Source: CANLBN01 sp965230205 (GTDB lineage: Bacteria > Pseudomonadota > Gammaproteobacteria > Pseudomonadales > Cellvibrionaceae). Taken from it: 64,000 bases of DNA. The position numbers and the translations under genes are program-made. How positions within the stretch are numbered: position 1 is the stretch's first letter; the number at the start of each line of letters is the position of its first letter. Shown here in pieces: positions 27,455 to 35,627 of this stretch. The DNA lies in contig OZ245996.1 of assembly GCA_965230205.1 (NCBI GenBank), positions 1,302,001 through 1,366,000 of the forward strand. The letters are read 5' to 3'. The notes under the pieces were generated by a model. The model saw only the letters and a list, made by a program, of their open reading frames with translations, did no database searches and was not told the DNA's origin.

Positions 27455-28338
27455 TAAACTTTTTTGCTGCCTGCAGGGGTTCGACGAAAGCGTTTATATT
27501 CCCATTGGTATTGCTCGGGCATTTCTCGCACACATTGTTCGACCAGCATGTTCACAGCATTGGCAGACGTGATAGCGTCTTCACTGTAAATAGAATCTGA
27601 GGCCTCATAAAATGTGACTTCAAAGCCGCCACTGACTCGTTTGGCAGTCGCGCCTAATATCGTCGAGCCCGTACGTTGATAGAGTTGTGTGACTAAGGTC
27701 ATGGTATAGACAGGATAACCAAAAAAATCAGAATATACGCCACCACGATCTTTTGCATTGGGAACCTGATCGGGCAGTATGCAGGTTGTCCCGCCCTTTC
27801 TTAAATGCTTCAGTAAAGCGGCAACCCCACGGGGGTTCGTCGGGACTAATTGTGCCCCGGTTTTTTCACGGCTTTTTTTTATGAGTGCTTCAAGCTCGGG
27901 TAATTGAGGTGGCTCATAAAGGCCCATACCATCGGAGACTGCGGGAATATAACGAGAAAACACTTCCCAGTTACCGACATGAGGTAATAATACAATCAAC
28001 CCTTTTCCTTCTGTTTGGGCCTGATCGAACAGATGAAGGTTTTTGATCTCTGTGATACGTTGCTCCAGCCAGCTATAGGGCTGATGCCAGATAGCCGCCA
28101 TTTCAAACACTAGCATTCCCGTATGCTGCAAGCTTTGAAATACTAACTTACTTTGTTCTTTTTCCGATAGCTCTGGGAAACACAAAGCAATATTGGTGCG
28201 TGTAGTTTTACGATTACGATTAGGAAAAAGCCACAATAGCCAACCGATCCCACGACCTAATAAACGACAAGCCCACAGAGGTAAGCGCCCTGTCAGTGAC
28301 AGCAGAGAAGCGATAAGTTGGCCTTTGGTAATTTTCAT
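27451..28338 (-). CDS. Lipid A biosynthesis lauroyl-type acyltransferase (LpxL/HtrB family)
   Basis: The 295-residue protein belongs to the lysophospholipid acyltransferase-like family that adds secondary acyl chains to lipid A at the inner membrane. The catalytic HX4E motif is in LLPHVGNWEVFSRYIP, and other family blocks include RTNIALCFPELS, CILPDQVPNAKDRGG and the C-terminal WEYKRFRR. A hydrophobic N-terminal helix serves as membrane anchor. A homologue at this place in Pseudomonas has been reported as a lipid A acyltransferase (from memory), but which chain and which position are not readable here. Confidence 0.92.
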   Translation of the reverse strand: MKITKGQLIASLLSLTGRLPLWACRLLGRGIGWLLWLFPNRNRKTTRTNIALCFPELSEKEQSKLVFQSLQHTGMLVFEMAAIWHQPYSWLEQRITEIKNLHLFDQAQTEGKGLIVLLPHVGNWEVFSRYIPAVSDGMGLYEPPQLPELEALIKKSREKTGAQLVPTNPRGVAALLKHLRKGGTTCILPDQVPNAKDRGGVYSDFFGYPVYTMTLVTQLYQRTGSTILGATAKRVSGGFEVTFYEASDSIYSEDAITSANAVNMLVEQCVREMPEQYQWEYKRFRRTPAGSKKVY

Positions 28339-28536
28339 CTAAGAGCTTGGGTGTTTAGTGGCGGTTAAAAAGCCCGCAAGCTTACCTTAAAACCACGATA
28401 AACTCTAAGCTTATGAAAATTCATGGCTAATAAGGTTTTAATTGGGTCAGTCGCTCATTCCACCTACCTTACACATACCATTCCCTGCCGTACCCCGTTA
28501 TAATCGCCGCCTTTGATTTCTTTGCCGGAGACAGGC

Positions 28537-29508
28537 GTGGCAGCAGCGGACACCACTATCGACACCAAGACATTTCAAGGCCTTATTTTAGCGTTACAGC
28601 AATACTGGGCTAAACAAGGTTGCGTAATTTTACAGCCATTGGATATGGAGGTTGGTGCAGGCACCTTTCACCCAGCAACATTTTTACGGGCAATTGGCCC
28701 TGAAAGTTGGAATAGCGCTTACGTTCAGCCTTGCCGCCGTCCTACTGATGGTCGTTATGGTGAAAACCCTAACCGCTTACAACATTACTATCAATTTCAG
28801 GTGGTGCTTAAGCCTTCGCCTGATAATTTTCAGGCTTTGTATTTAGGCTCATTGCAAGAGCTTGGTATTGATACCTCTGTTCACGATATCCGCTTTGTTG
28901 AAGATAACTGGGAATCTCCTACCTTAGGTGCTTGGGGTTTAGGTTGGGAAATCTGGCTAAATGGTATGGAAGTGACCCAGTTTACTTACTTTCAACAGGT
29001 CGGTGGCTTAGAGTGTTACCCGGTCACCGGTGAAATTACCTATGGCCTTGAGCGCATTGCAATGTATTTACAGGGTGTTGATTCTATCTTTGACCTGACA
29101 TGGACACTTGATCCACAGGGAAATAAGGTTAGCTATGGTGATGTTTTCCACCAAAATGAAGTAGAGATGTCTCATTATAATTTTGATCATGCCGATGTTG
29201 ATTTCTTATTTCAGACTTTTGATGTCTGTGAGAGAGAAAGCCAGCGCTTGGTTGAGGCCGGCTTACCATTGCCCGCTTATGAACAAGTGATGAAAGCGTC
29301 CCATGCCTTTAATTTATTGGATGCTCGCCATGCGATATCTGTTACGGAAAGGCAGCGTTTTATTCTGCGGGTAAGAACCTTGGCTCGATTAGTTGCACAA
29401 GCTTATTACGACGCCCGTAAAAACCTGGGTTTCCCGCTCGCAACCGATGATATTCGTAAAGAACTTCTCGACACGGGTGTATTAAGTTCAGAAGGAGATG
29501 CGGCATGA
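28537..29508 (+). CDS. glyQ: Glycyl-tRNA synthetase alpha subunit
   Basis: GlyQ is the catalytic subunit of the alpha2beta2 bacterial glycyl-tRNA synthetase. The protein reads TFQGLILALQQYWAKQGC, then EVGAGTFHPATFLRAIGPE and RRPTDGRYGENPNRLQHYYQ, all strongly conserved. The GTG at 28537 follows GGAG by a proper distance and gives a family-like N-terminus, so it is preferred over the TTG at 28513. The last four bases overlap the glyS start (ATGA), which couples translation of the two subunits. The product is 323 residues. Confidence 0.97.
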   Translation: MAAADTTIDTKTFQGLILALQQYWAKQGCVILQPLDMEVGAGTFHPATFLRAIGPESWNSAYVQPCRRPTDGRYGENPNRLQHYYQFQVVLKPSPDNFQALYLGSLQELGIDTSVHDIRFVEDNWESPTLGAWGLGWEIWLNGMEVTQFTYFQQVGGLECYPVTGEITYGLERIAMYLQGVDSIFDLTWTLDPQGNKVSYGDVFHQNEVEMSHYNFDHADVDFLFQTFDVCERESQRLVEAGLPLPAYEQVMKASHAFNLLDARHAISVTERQRFILRVRTLARLVAQAYYDARKNLGFPLATDDIRKELLDTGVLSSEGDAA

Positions 29509-31580
29509 GTCAGGATTTTCTCGTTGAATTAGGAACCGAAGAGTTACCACCTAAAGCATTATTGCGCTTATCCGAATCATTTACCCAAGGTATCAGACAA
29601 AATCTGAAGAGCCATGATTTGAGTTTTGATAATATCGAGTCCTATGCCGCACCGCGTCGTTTAGCCGTTGTAGTGAAAGGTTTAGCAGAATCAACACCGA
29701 TCAGTGATGTGGTTAATTGGGGACCACCTGCGAAAATTGCTTTTGATGATGAGGGTAAGCCAACGAAAGCAGCATTGGCATTTGCTTCTAAAAACAATCT
29801 CGATCCAGCTGACCTAGTGGCAGAGAATGACGGAAAAATTGATAAATTAGTGTATAGAACACAGGCAGGTGGTGAGCCAACTGTTGATTTACTTGAAGCC
29901 GTTGTGCAGCAATCGGTGAGTAAGTTACCTATCCCTAAGCGTATGCGCTGGGGAGCGAATCGTCATGAATTTGTTAGGCCCGTTCATTGGTTAGTGATGC
30001 TATTTGGCGATGAGATTATTGAGGCTACTGTGCTAGGCCTTCATGCCAACCGAGAAACTCAGGGGCATCGCTTTCACTATAACCAAGCATTGGATATTCA
30101 AAACGCAGGTGAATATGCTAGCAAGCTAAAAAATATCGCTTACGTGATGGCTGACTTTGATGAGCGTAAAACGCTAATCCGACAACAAGTGGAAGCAGAA
30201 GCAGAAAAGGTCGGTGGACAAGCGGTTATCGATGTTGATTTATTAAATGAAGTCACCGCTTTAGTGGAGTGGCCAGTGGCGTTGTTGGGCCGGTTTGAAG
30301 AGCGCTTTTTGCAAGTCCCTGCAGAAGCACTGATTTCTTCGATGAAGGAACATCAAAAATATTTTCATTTAGTGGATGCCAATAATAATTTAATGCCCTA
30401 TTTTATTACGGTTGCCAATATAGAAAGTAAAGATCCCGAGCAAGTGATTGATGGTAATGAGCGGGTCATTCGACCACGTTTATCCGATGCGGCTTTCTTC
30501 TTCGAAACGGATAAAAAAACGACGTTAGAAAGTAAACGCGAGTCACTCAAGAAAATCGTGTTTCAAGCGAAGTTAGGCACAGTGTTTGAAAAAACAGAAC
30601 GTATTTCGAATCTTGCCAAAGCGATTGCTGAACAACTCAATGCGCCTATAGAGTCTGTGGTGCGTGCAGGTGAACTGTGTAAATCAGACTTAGTGAGTGA
30701 GATGGTTTACGAGTTTGCCGATATGCAAGGGATAGCTGGTTACCACTATGCGTTGCATGACGGTGAAACTGACGACGTTTCTCTTGCAATGAACGAACAC
30801 TATATGCCGCGTTTTGCCGGCGATGAATTACCGTCGACAGTGACAAGCGCTATCGTTGCGCTGGCGGATCGCTTAGATACCTTGATTGGTATCTTTGGTA
30901 TTGGTGAACAACCTACTGGTTCAAAAGATCCATTTGCCTTGCGTCGAGCGAGTGTCGCTGTATTGCGCATACTGGTTAAAGGCGAATATAAACTGGATTT
31001 ACGACAACTGCTAAATCTTGCTTTTAAACAATATACATCATTGCCTGAGGGTGAAGCAGTGGTTGAGCAAGTGCTTAATTACATGTTGGAACGTTTCCGC
31101 GCCTGGTATGAAGAGCAAAATATTCCGGTCGAAGTTTTTCAGGCTGTTAGTGCAAAGCAATTATCGCAACCACTGGATATCGATCAGCGTGTGCAAGCGG
31201 TGAATCATTTTCGCTTATTACCAGAAGCCGATGCCTTAGCATCTGCTAATAAACGAGTGGCGAATATATTGGCAAAAGTTGATGGTGAAATTCTTAGCTC
31301 GGTCAATGCCGCTTTATTGGAAGAGGCAGATGAAAAAGAGTTAGCCAAAGTGATTGTTGAAAAACAACAACAAGTTGAACCCTTGTTCGAAGAACGGAAT
31401 TACAAGGCCGCACTAACAGCTCTAGCATCACTACAAGAAACCGTCGATAACTTCTTTGCCAATGTGATGGTAATGGCAGATGATGAAGCGCTTAAAAATA
31501 ATCGCTTGGCATTACTACAGCAATTACGCGCATTATTTTTTGAAGTAGCTGATATCTCTTATTTAGCAGCAACTAAATAG
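29505..31580 (+). CDS. glyS: Glycyl-tRNA synthetase beta subunit
   Basis: GlyS recognises tRNA(Gly) for the heterotetrameric enzyme. The 691-residue protein has the conserved N-terminus FLVELGTEELPPKAL, the MRWG motif region, the HD-like block around MPRFAGDELPS and DPFALRRASVAVLRIL, and a C-terminal anticodon-binding-type region. Length is as expected. It starts on the ATGA shared with glyQ and is followed 21 bases later by a GmhB-like gene. Confidence 0.98.
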   Translation: MSQDFLVELGTEELPPKALLRLSESFTQGIRQNLKSHDLSFDNIESYAAPRRLAVVVKGLAESTPISDVVNWGPPAKIAFDDEGKPTKAALAFASKNNLDPADLVAENDGKIDKLVYRTQAGGEPTVDLLEAVVQQSVSKLPIPKRMRWGANRHEFVRPVHWLVMLFGDEIIEATVLGLHANRETQGHRFHYNQALDIQNAGEYASKLKNIAYVMADFDERKTLIRQQVEAEAEKVGGQAVIDVDLLNEVTALVEWPVALLGRFEERFLQVPAEALISSMKEHQKYFHLVDANNNLMPYFITVANIESKDPEQVIDGNERVIRPRLSDAAFFFETDKKTTLESKRESLKKIVFQAKLGTVFEKTERISNLAKAIAEQLNAPIESVVRAGELCKSDLVSEMVYEFADMQGIAGYHYALHDGETDDVSLAMNEHYMPRFAGDELPSTVTSAIVALADRLDTLIGIFGIGEQPTGSKDPFALRRASVAVLRILVKGEYKLDLRQLLNLAFKQYTSLPEGEAVVEQVLNYMLERFRAWYEEQNIPVEVFQAVSAKQLSQPLDIDQRVQAVNHFRLLPEADALASANKRVANILAKVDGEILSSVNAALLEEADEKELAKVIVEKQQQVEPLFEERNYKAALTALASLQETVDNFFANVMVMADDEALKNNRLALLQQLRALFFEVADISYLAATK

Positions 31581-31601
31581 TGCTGCAATGTTGAGTAAAA
31601 A

Positions 31602-32081
31602 ATGAAATTAGCATTAGTAGGTCGTGATGGTGTCATTAATGAAGCCCGTGGGGGTGGCGTTAATCATCGAACACAACTCAAGTTAATTCCAGATAGCATT
31701 AATGCACTGGCTCGCTTATCTAAGGCGGGCTATAAAGTGATTATTGTGACTCATCAGCCAGGCATTAGCCGTGGACTTTTCGATTTGGACGAATTAGAGG
31801 CGATTCACCAATCAATCATTATGGGTGTTGAAGAGGCCGGCGGTGAAGTGACCGCTATTTTTTATTGTCCTCATGATGACCAAGACCGTTGCCATTGCCG
31901 ACCGCCTGAAACAGGCTTGCTGGATGCCATAGAGATGGAATTTGACTGTGATACGGTTGCAGCTAAGTTTTTCTTTTTTAGCGAGGCCGAAAAAAAACTA
32001 GCTGAAGCAAAAGGCTGCCAGCAGTTTCAGTGTACAGCAGAAAAAAGTTTATCTTTTATTGTTAATCAATTATTAAATTAA
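31602..32081 (+). CDS. GmhB-like HAD-family protein lacking catalytic residues (probable pseudoenzyme)
   Basis: The 159-residue protein is clearly related to GmhB, which dephosphorylates heptose 1,7-bisphosphate for LPS core synthesis. It keeps the zinc-loop ligands C89, H91, C97 and C99, the Thr50 motif and the overall order. The HAD nucleophile, the first Asp of DRDG, is Gly7 here (VGRDGVIN). The conserved Lys of CRKP is Pro101, and the late GDKxxD metal site is replaced by S127-E128 and K131. Three of four catalytic sites are therefore changed. The frame is intact with normal codon use, so this is not simple decay. It sits between glyS and an lptA-like gene, where relatives encode an apparently active enzyme (from memory). 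Confidence 0.85.
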   Translation: MKLALVGRDGVINEARGGGVNHRTQLKLIPDSINALARLSKAGYKVIIVTHQPGISRGLFDLDELEAIHQSIIMGVEEAGGEVTAIFYCPHDDQDRCHCRPPETGLLDAIEMEFDCDTVAAKFFFFSEAEKKLAEAKGCQQFQCTAEKSLSFIVNQLLN

Positions 32082-32089
32082 AAAATATA

Positions 32090-32800
32090 ATGCTACTTTT
32101 ACGCTCATTACTTTTTTATTGTTTTTATAGCCCTATAACTATTATTTTTGGCACCTTAAGTTTATTGTTGTTATTGCTACCTAAAAACTTTGCTGCGTCT
32201 GTTATTGTTTTTTGGAACGCTATTGCATTGTTTTTATTGCGTTGGTGTTGTGGTGTTCGCTATAAGGTTACTGGTAATACAAATAAACTCTCGCAACCTT
32301 GTGTCATTATTGCCAATCATCAAAGCCCTTGGGAAACCTTATTTTTGCAGTGGTACTTTAGGCCAATTTCTGCGGTACTAAAGAAACAACTTTTATATAT
32401 TCCTTTTTTTGGTTGGGGTTTAAAAGTAACGCAACCCATAGGTATTGATCGCGATAACCCAACTCGTGCATTGAAACAGATTAAAACCATAGGTCTAGAA
32501 CGATTAAACGCGGGTAGAAATATTTTAATTTTTCCTGAAGGGACGCGAATGCCAGTTAACGAACTGGGAAATTTTATGCGTAGCGGTGCAGATATTGCAA
32601 AGCAAGCCGGTGTCCCAATCATTCCTATTGCTCACAATGCAGGGCATTATTGGGTTAATAAAAAATTAGTCAAACAGCCTGGCACAATAGAAGTTGTTGT
32701 CGGTGAACCAATAAATTTGGAAGATAAAAATACCAAAGCAATAATGGCAGAGGTAAAAGCTTGGATGCAGGTGCAATTGGATACGATGCAAACCCCATAA
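32090..32800 (+). CDS. 1-acyl-sn-glycerol-3-phosphate acyltransferase (PlsC/LptA-like)
   Basis: The 236-residue protein acylates lysophosphatidic acid to phosphatidic acid, or a related lysophospholipid, at the inner membrane. It has a hydrophobic N-terminal segment, the acyltransferase box IIANHQSPWETLFLQ in an HX4E form rather than the more usual HX4D, the substrate-binding FPEGTR motif and the downstream VPIIPIAHN. The start ATG lies eight bases after the GmhB-like gene. A homologue in this neighbourhood of Pseudomonas is called lptA (from memory). Confidence 0.92.
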   Translation: MLLLRSLLFYCFYSPITIIFGTLSLLLLLLPKNFAASVIVFWNAIALFLLRWCCGVRYKVTGNTNKLSQPCVIIANHQSPWETLFLQWYFRPISAVLKKQLLYIPFFGWGLKVTQPIGIDRDNPTRALKQIKTIGLERLNAGRNILIFPEGTRMPVNELGNFMRSGADIAKQAGVPIIPIAHNAGHYWVNKKLVKQPGTIEVVVGEPINLEDKNTKAIMAEVKAWMQVQLDTMQTP

Positions 32801-32870
32801 ATATTGTCAGTAAAACTACGGCATTAATATTAATTATAAAAACTAATTTCACAGTCTTTTAGGAGTTATC

Positions 32871-33359
32871 ATGATTACCTTTTTTTGTACCGGCGGTACT
32901 TTCGATAAGATTTATTTTGATGCAAAAAGTGAATTTAGCGTTGGCGATCCACAGATAATTCCTTTATTAAAAGAAGCAAATATTGACGTTGACTATAAAA
33001 TTGAATCGCTATTGCGCAAGGATAGCTTGGATATGACAGAGGAAGACCGCCAACTTATTTGTCAAAGTGTTGTCAGTAGCGAAAGCCAGCAGATTATTAT
33101 CACTCATGGTACTGACGGTATGGCGGCAACAGCCAAGGCTTTAGCGGCGAGCGGTGTAGAAGATAAAACCATTGTTTTTGTAGGGGCAATGCAACCTGCA
33201 AGAATGCGCTATAGCGATGCGCCTTTTAATCTCGGCTTTGCTGTATCTGCCGTACAGTTATTAGAACCTGGGATTTATCTTGCGATGAATGGCCGTGTTT
33301 TTTCTCATGACAATGTGGTTAAGAATTTGGAACTCGGCAAATTCGAAACTATTTCATAA
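32871..33359 (+). CDS. Half-length asparaginase-domain protein
   Basis: The 162-residue protein corresponds to the N-terminal catalytic domain of L-asparaginase. It has CTGGTFDK with the nucleophile-type Thr10, the DSLDMTEED block, and ITHGTDGM with Thr81-Asp82 that hold the substrate in true asparaginases. It ends after the NGRVFSHDNVVK region, whereas full-length enzymes are about 320-350 residues and carry a second domain. An AGGAG ribosome-binding sequence precedes the ATG. Stand-alone proteins of this kind are known in gammaproteobacteria, but their substrate is not established. Activity on asparagine is therefore not assumed. Confidence 0.85.
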   Translation: MITFFCTGGTFDKIYFDAKSEFSVGDPQIIPLLKEANIDVDYKIESLLRKDSLDMTEEDRQLICQSVVSSESQQIIITHGTDGMAATAKALAASGVEDKTIVFVGAMQPARMRYSDAPFNLGFAVSAVQLLEPGIYLAMNGRVFSHDNVVKNLELGKFETIS

Positions 33360-33452
33360 GTAATACTAGATAAATACACAATCAAACGACTAACAGTTAT
33401 AAGCGATAGACGCTATCCTTACTATATAGCAAATTGATAAAGGTACAGGCCA

Positions 33453-34217
33453 ATGAGAGAGCAAGTACAATTTACAGGCCACGGTAATCATACACTTGCC
33501 GGTTTATTAGACTCTCCGGACTCTGATATCAAAGGTTATGCTTTATTTGCTCACTGCTTTACCTGCGGCAAAGATGTCGTTGCTGCGTCGAGAATAGCCC
33601 GTTCACTGGTCAGTTATGGGTTTGCTGTTTTGCGTTTTGATTTCTCTGGTCTTGGTAGTAGCGAAGGTGACTTTGAGGACACCAATTTTTCATCGAATGT
33701 TCAAGATTTAGTGGCCGCAGCCGATTTTTTGCGTGAGAACTACCAAGCACCCCAATTATTAATAGGCCATAGCTTGGGTGGTGCGGCAGTGCTAGCTGGT
33801 GCTAGCGAAGTGCCTGAAAGCGTAGGGGTTGTGACCATTGGGGCACCTGCAGATCCCGCTCATGTGGCTAAGCAGTTTTCTTGTAGTATTGGCGAAATCG
33901 AAGAACAAGGTAAGGCCAAAGTTGATTTAGCTGGCCGTGAATTTACAATTAAGAAACAGTTGCTGGACGATCTTGAAGATCAAGAGCAAGCCGATAAAAT
34001 CGCTAACCTGAATAAGGCCTTATTGATTTTTCACTCCCCTGTCGATAATACCGTTTTGCTTAATAATGCCGAAAAAATCTATCGTCTAGCGAAGCACCCT
34101 AAAAGCTTTATTAGCTTAGATAAGGCAAACCACCTCGTGACAAATAAAGATGATGCGGAGTATATCGCGAGTATTATCAGTGCATGGGCTATTCGCTTTA
34201 TAGATCATGCCACCTAA
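33453..34217 (+). CDS. Alpha/beta hydrolase
   Basis: The 254-residue protein is a cytoplasmic alpha/beta hydrolase. Visible features are the oxyanion-strand segment ALFAHCFTCGKDV, the FDFSGLGSSEG loop, the nucleophile elbow IGHSLGGAAVL, the acid region FHSPVDNTV and the catalytic His in KANHLVTN. The AHCFTCGKD motif is characteristic of hydrolases that, in many proteobacteria, are fused to an OsmC domain. Here the OsmC part is absent and no OsmC gene lies next to it. The substrate is unknown. Confidence 0.88.
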   Translation: MREQVQFTGHGNHTLAGLLDSPDSDIKGYALFAHCFTCGKDVVAASRIARSLVSYGFAVLRFDFSGLGSSEGDFEDTNFSSNVQDLVAAADFLRENYQAPQLLIGHSLGGAAVLAGASEVPESVGVVTIGAPADPAHVAKQFSCSIGEIEEQGKAKVDLAGREFTIKKQLLDDLEDQEQADKIANLNKALLIFHSPVDNTVLLNNAEKIYRLAKHPKSFISLDKANHLVTNKDDAEYIASIISAWAIRFIDHAT

Positions 34218-34398
34218 ACACTATGTTTGATAGCCTATTCAATTTTATGGCATTTCTTATAACTTATTGAATCTATCCCTCCCAGTGAAGCAATCCATAT
34301 TATCTTAAAAAAGTCAGTTATTTCTGAAGCTGACAACTATACTTTTTTAGATACAGAGTTAATTGTTTTACTGTTGTAGACAGAGAGGAGAGTATGTA

Positions 34399-34683
34399 GT
34401 GAGTGAGTCTTTTGCTGTGGTAAACCCGGAAGATTTTATGAAAATTGGTGGTGAAAAACCTAGCCATTTATTGATAGAAGAAGCCCTAATCAAAATGGGT
34501 GGTGATGGAACACTAGGAGGCACATTTAAAAAAGAAGTGCTTAAAATGGCCGGTTGGACAGGTGGTGCCTTAACGACTTATGCTTCACGGTCCCAAGTTG
34601 CGGCAGAGGCATTTAATCGTGTTAGAGAGGCATTAGAAAAAGCATCTAATGCCGATGAATTAAAATCACAGCTATTGCATTGA
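34399..34683 (+). CDS. Small hypothetical protein
   Basis: I do not recognise this 94-residue soluble protein. The GTG at 34399 is chosen because GAGGAGAG at 34385-34392 precedes it; the open frame extends upstream to a TTG at 34363 without a better signal. The sequence is predicted mostly helical with a glycine-rich centre (MGGDGTLGG, GWTGGALTTYASRSQ) and no membrane segment or cysteine motif. It stands between the hydrolase and the convergent glyoxalase. Confidence 0.65.
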   Translation: MSESFAVVNPEDFMKIGGEKPSHLLIEEALIKMGGDGTLGGTFKKEVLKMAGWTGGALTTYASRSQVAAEAFNRVREALEKASNADELKSQLLH

Positions 34684-34708
34684 TTTATAAAGGCAGTTTG
34701 TTCAAGTA

Positions 34709-34730
34709 AGGGAGCACTTACCAGCTCCCT
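34709..34730. terminator. Possible weak bidirectional terminator hairpin
   Basis: AGGGAGC at 34709-34715 and GCTCCCT at 34724-34730 make a 7-bp GC-rich stem with an 8-base loop that contains the stop codon of the minus-strand glyoxalase gene. No proper T-run follows on either strand, so the call is tentative, but the place between two convergent genes suits a terminator. Confidence 0.35.
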
Positions 34731-35158
34731 ATATTTCCCATTGATGACCAAGGCTCCTGTGGCTTTAGGGCATCACCCTTCTGTAAAAGCTCAATCGAGA
34801 TATTATCTGGCGAACGAATAAATGCCATATGGCCGTCTCGTGGTGGACGATTAATCGTCACTCCCTTTTCCAGCAGTGACTGACAAGTATCGTATATATT
34901 CTCTACTCGATAAGCCAAATGGCCAAAGTTGCGGCCGCCATCGTAATCTTCTGTATCCCAGTTATAGGTCAGTTCCACCAATGGTGCTTTGTCATTTTGG
35001 GCTCGCTCAACATCTCCCGGCGCAGCCAAAAAGACTAAGGTAAAACGCCCTTTCTCATTATCATATCGATTCGTTTCAATTAGTCCCAATTTGTCGCAAT
35101 AGAAATCTAACGATTGTTCTAAGTTCTTTACTCTCACCATTGTATGTAAATATTGCAT
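34718..35158 (-). CDS. gloA: Lactoylglutathione lyase-type glyoxalase (VOC family)
   Basis: Glyoxalase I converts the methylglyoxal-glutathione hemithioacetal to lactoylglutathione. The 146-residue protein starts MQYLHTMVRVKNLEQSLDFY like E. coli GloA. Its four expected metal ligands are present: His5, Glu62 in VELTYNWD, His80 in NFGHLAY, and Glu123 in NISIELL. It has an extra short C-terminal tail. The VOC fold is shared by many enzymes, but these ligands and the LTYNW motif favour GloA. Confidence 0.85.
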   Translation of the reverse strand: MQYLHTMVRVKNLEQSLDFYCDKLGLIETNRYDNEKGRFTLVFLAAPGDVERAQNDKAPLVELTYNWDTEDYDGGRNFGHLAYRVENIYDTCQSLLEKGVTINRPPRDGHMAFIRSPDNISIELLQKGDALKPQEPWSSMGNIGSW

Positions 35159-35627
35159 GAGGCTGATCCCCTATCTATCAGAATCGAAAACAAATTAAAA
35201 ATCCAAAGTGGATATCTATATATGGATGCTCGATATTATTACCTTGATAATACTAAGCTTCTCATACTCTACATTACCAAGTCATTTCTTTATCAATGTA
35301 TAGAAGGCATTGATCATATCTTGTAAAAAATTGCTGTTTTTTTGTTATTTCTTGCTCAATTTTACCTTTCTAGAACACCTTTAGCCTAACTTAAGGTACT
35401 CTATTTCTGCCCTAGATACATTTCCATAGGTTATAGAAAGTAAAGTTGTTTGGCGCGAAAAGCAACGCAAGTTGATGATATTTAATAAAAATATCATTTG
35501 CACTACGAATAAAACTACGATAAATTTTGTGAGATAGTTCACAAAATAGAATTTGGATAAAAATAGTGTGATCAATAAAAAACACTATTTTTGACTTTAT
35601 AAATAAAAAAACACATGGAGGTGCGCG
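35159..35627. promoter_or_regulatory. 469-base AT-rich leader before the giant protease gene, with two hairpins
   Basis: No gene is visible. Two inverted repeats lie just before the giant gene: ATTTTGTGA/TCACAAAAT at 35524-35532 and 35539-35547 (6-base loop), and AAAATAGTGT/ACACTATTTT at 35560-35569 and 35582-35591. The second ends in a short T-run and resembles a terminator. They could be an operator and an attenuator-like element in the 5' leader. A GGAGGTG ribosome-binding sequence at 35617-35623 follows. Promoter boxes could not be assigned with confidence. Confidence 0.45.
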
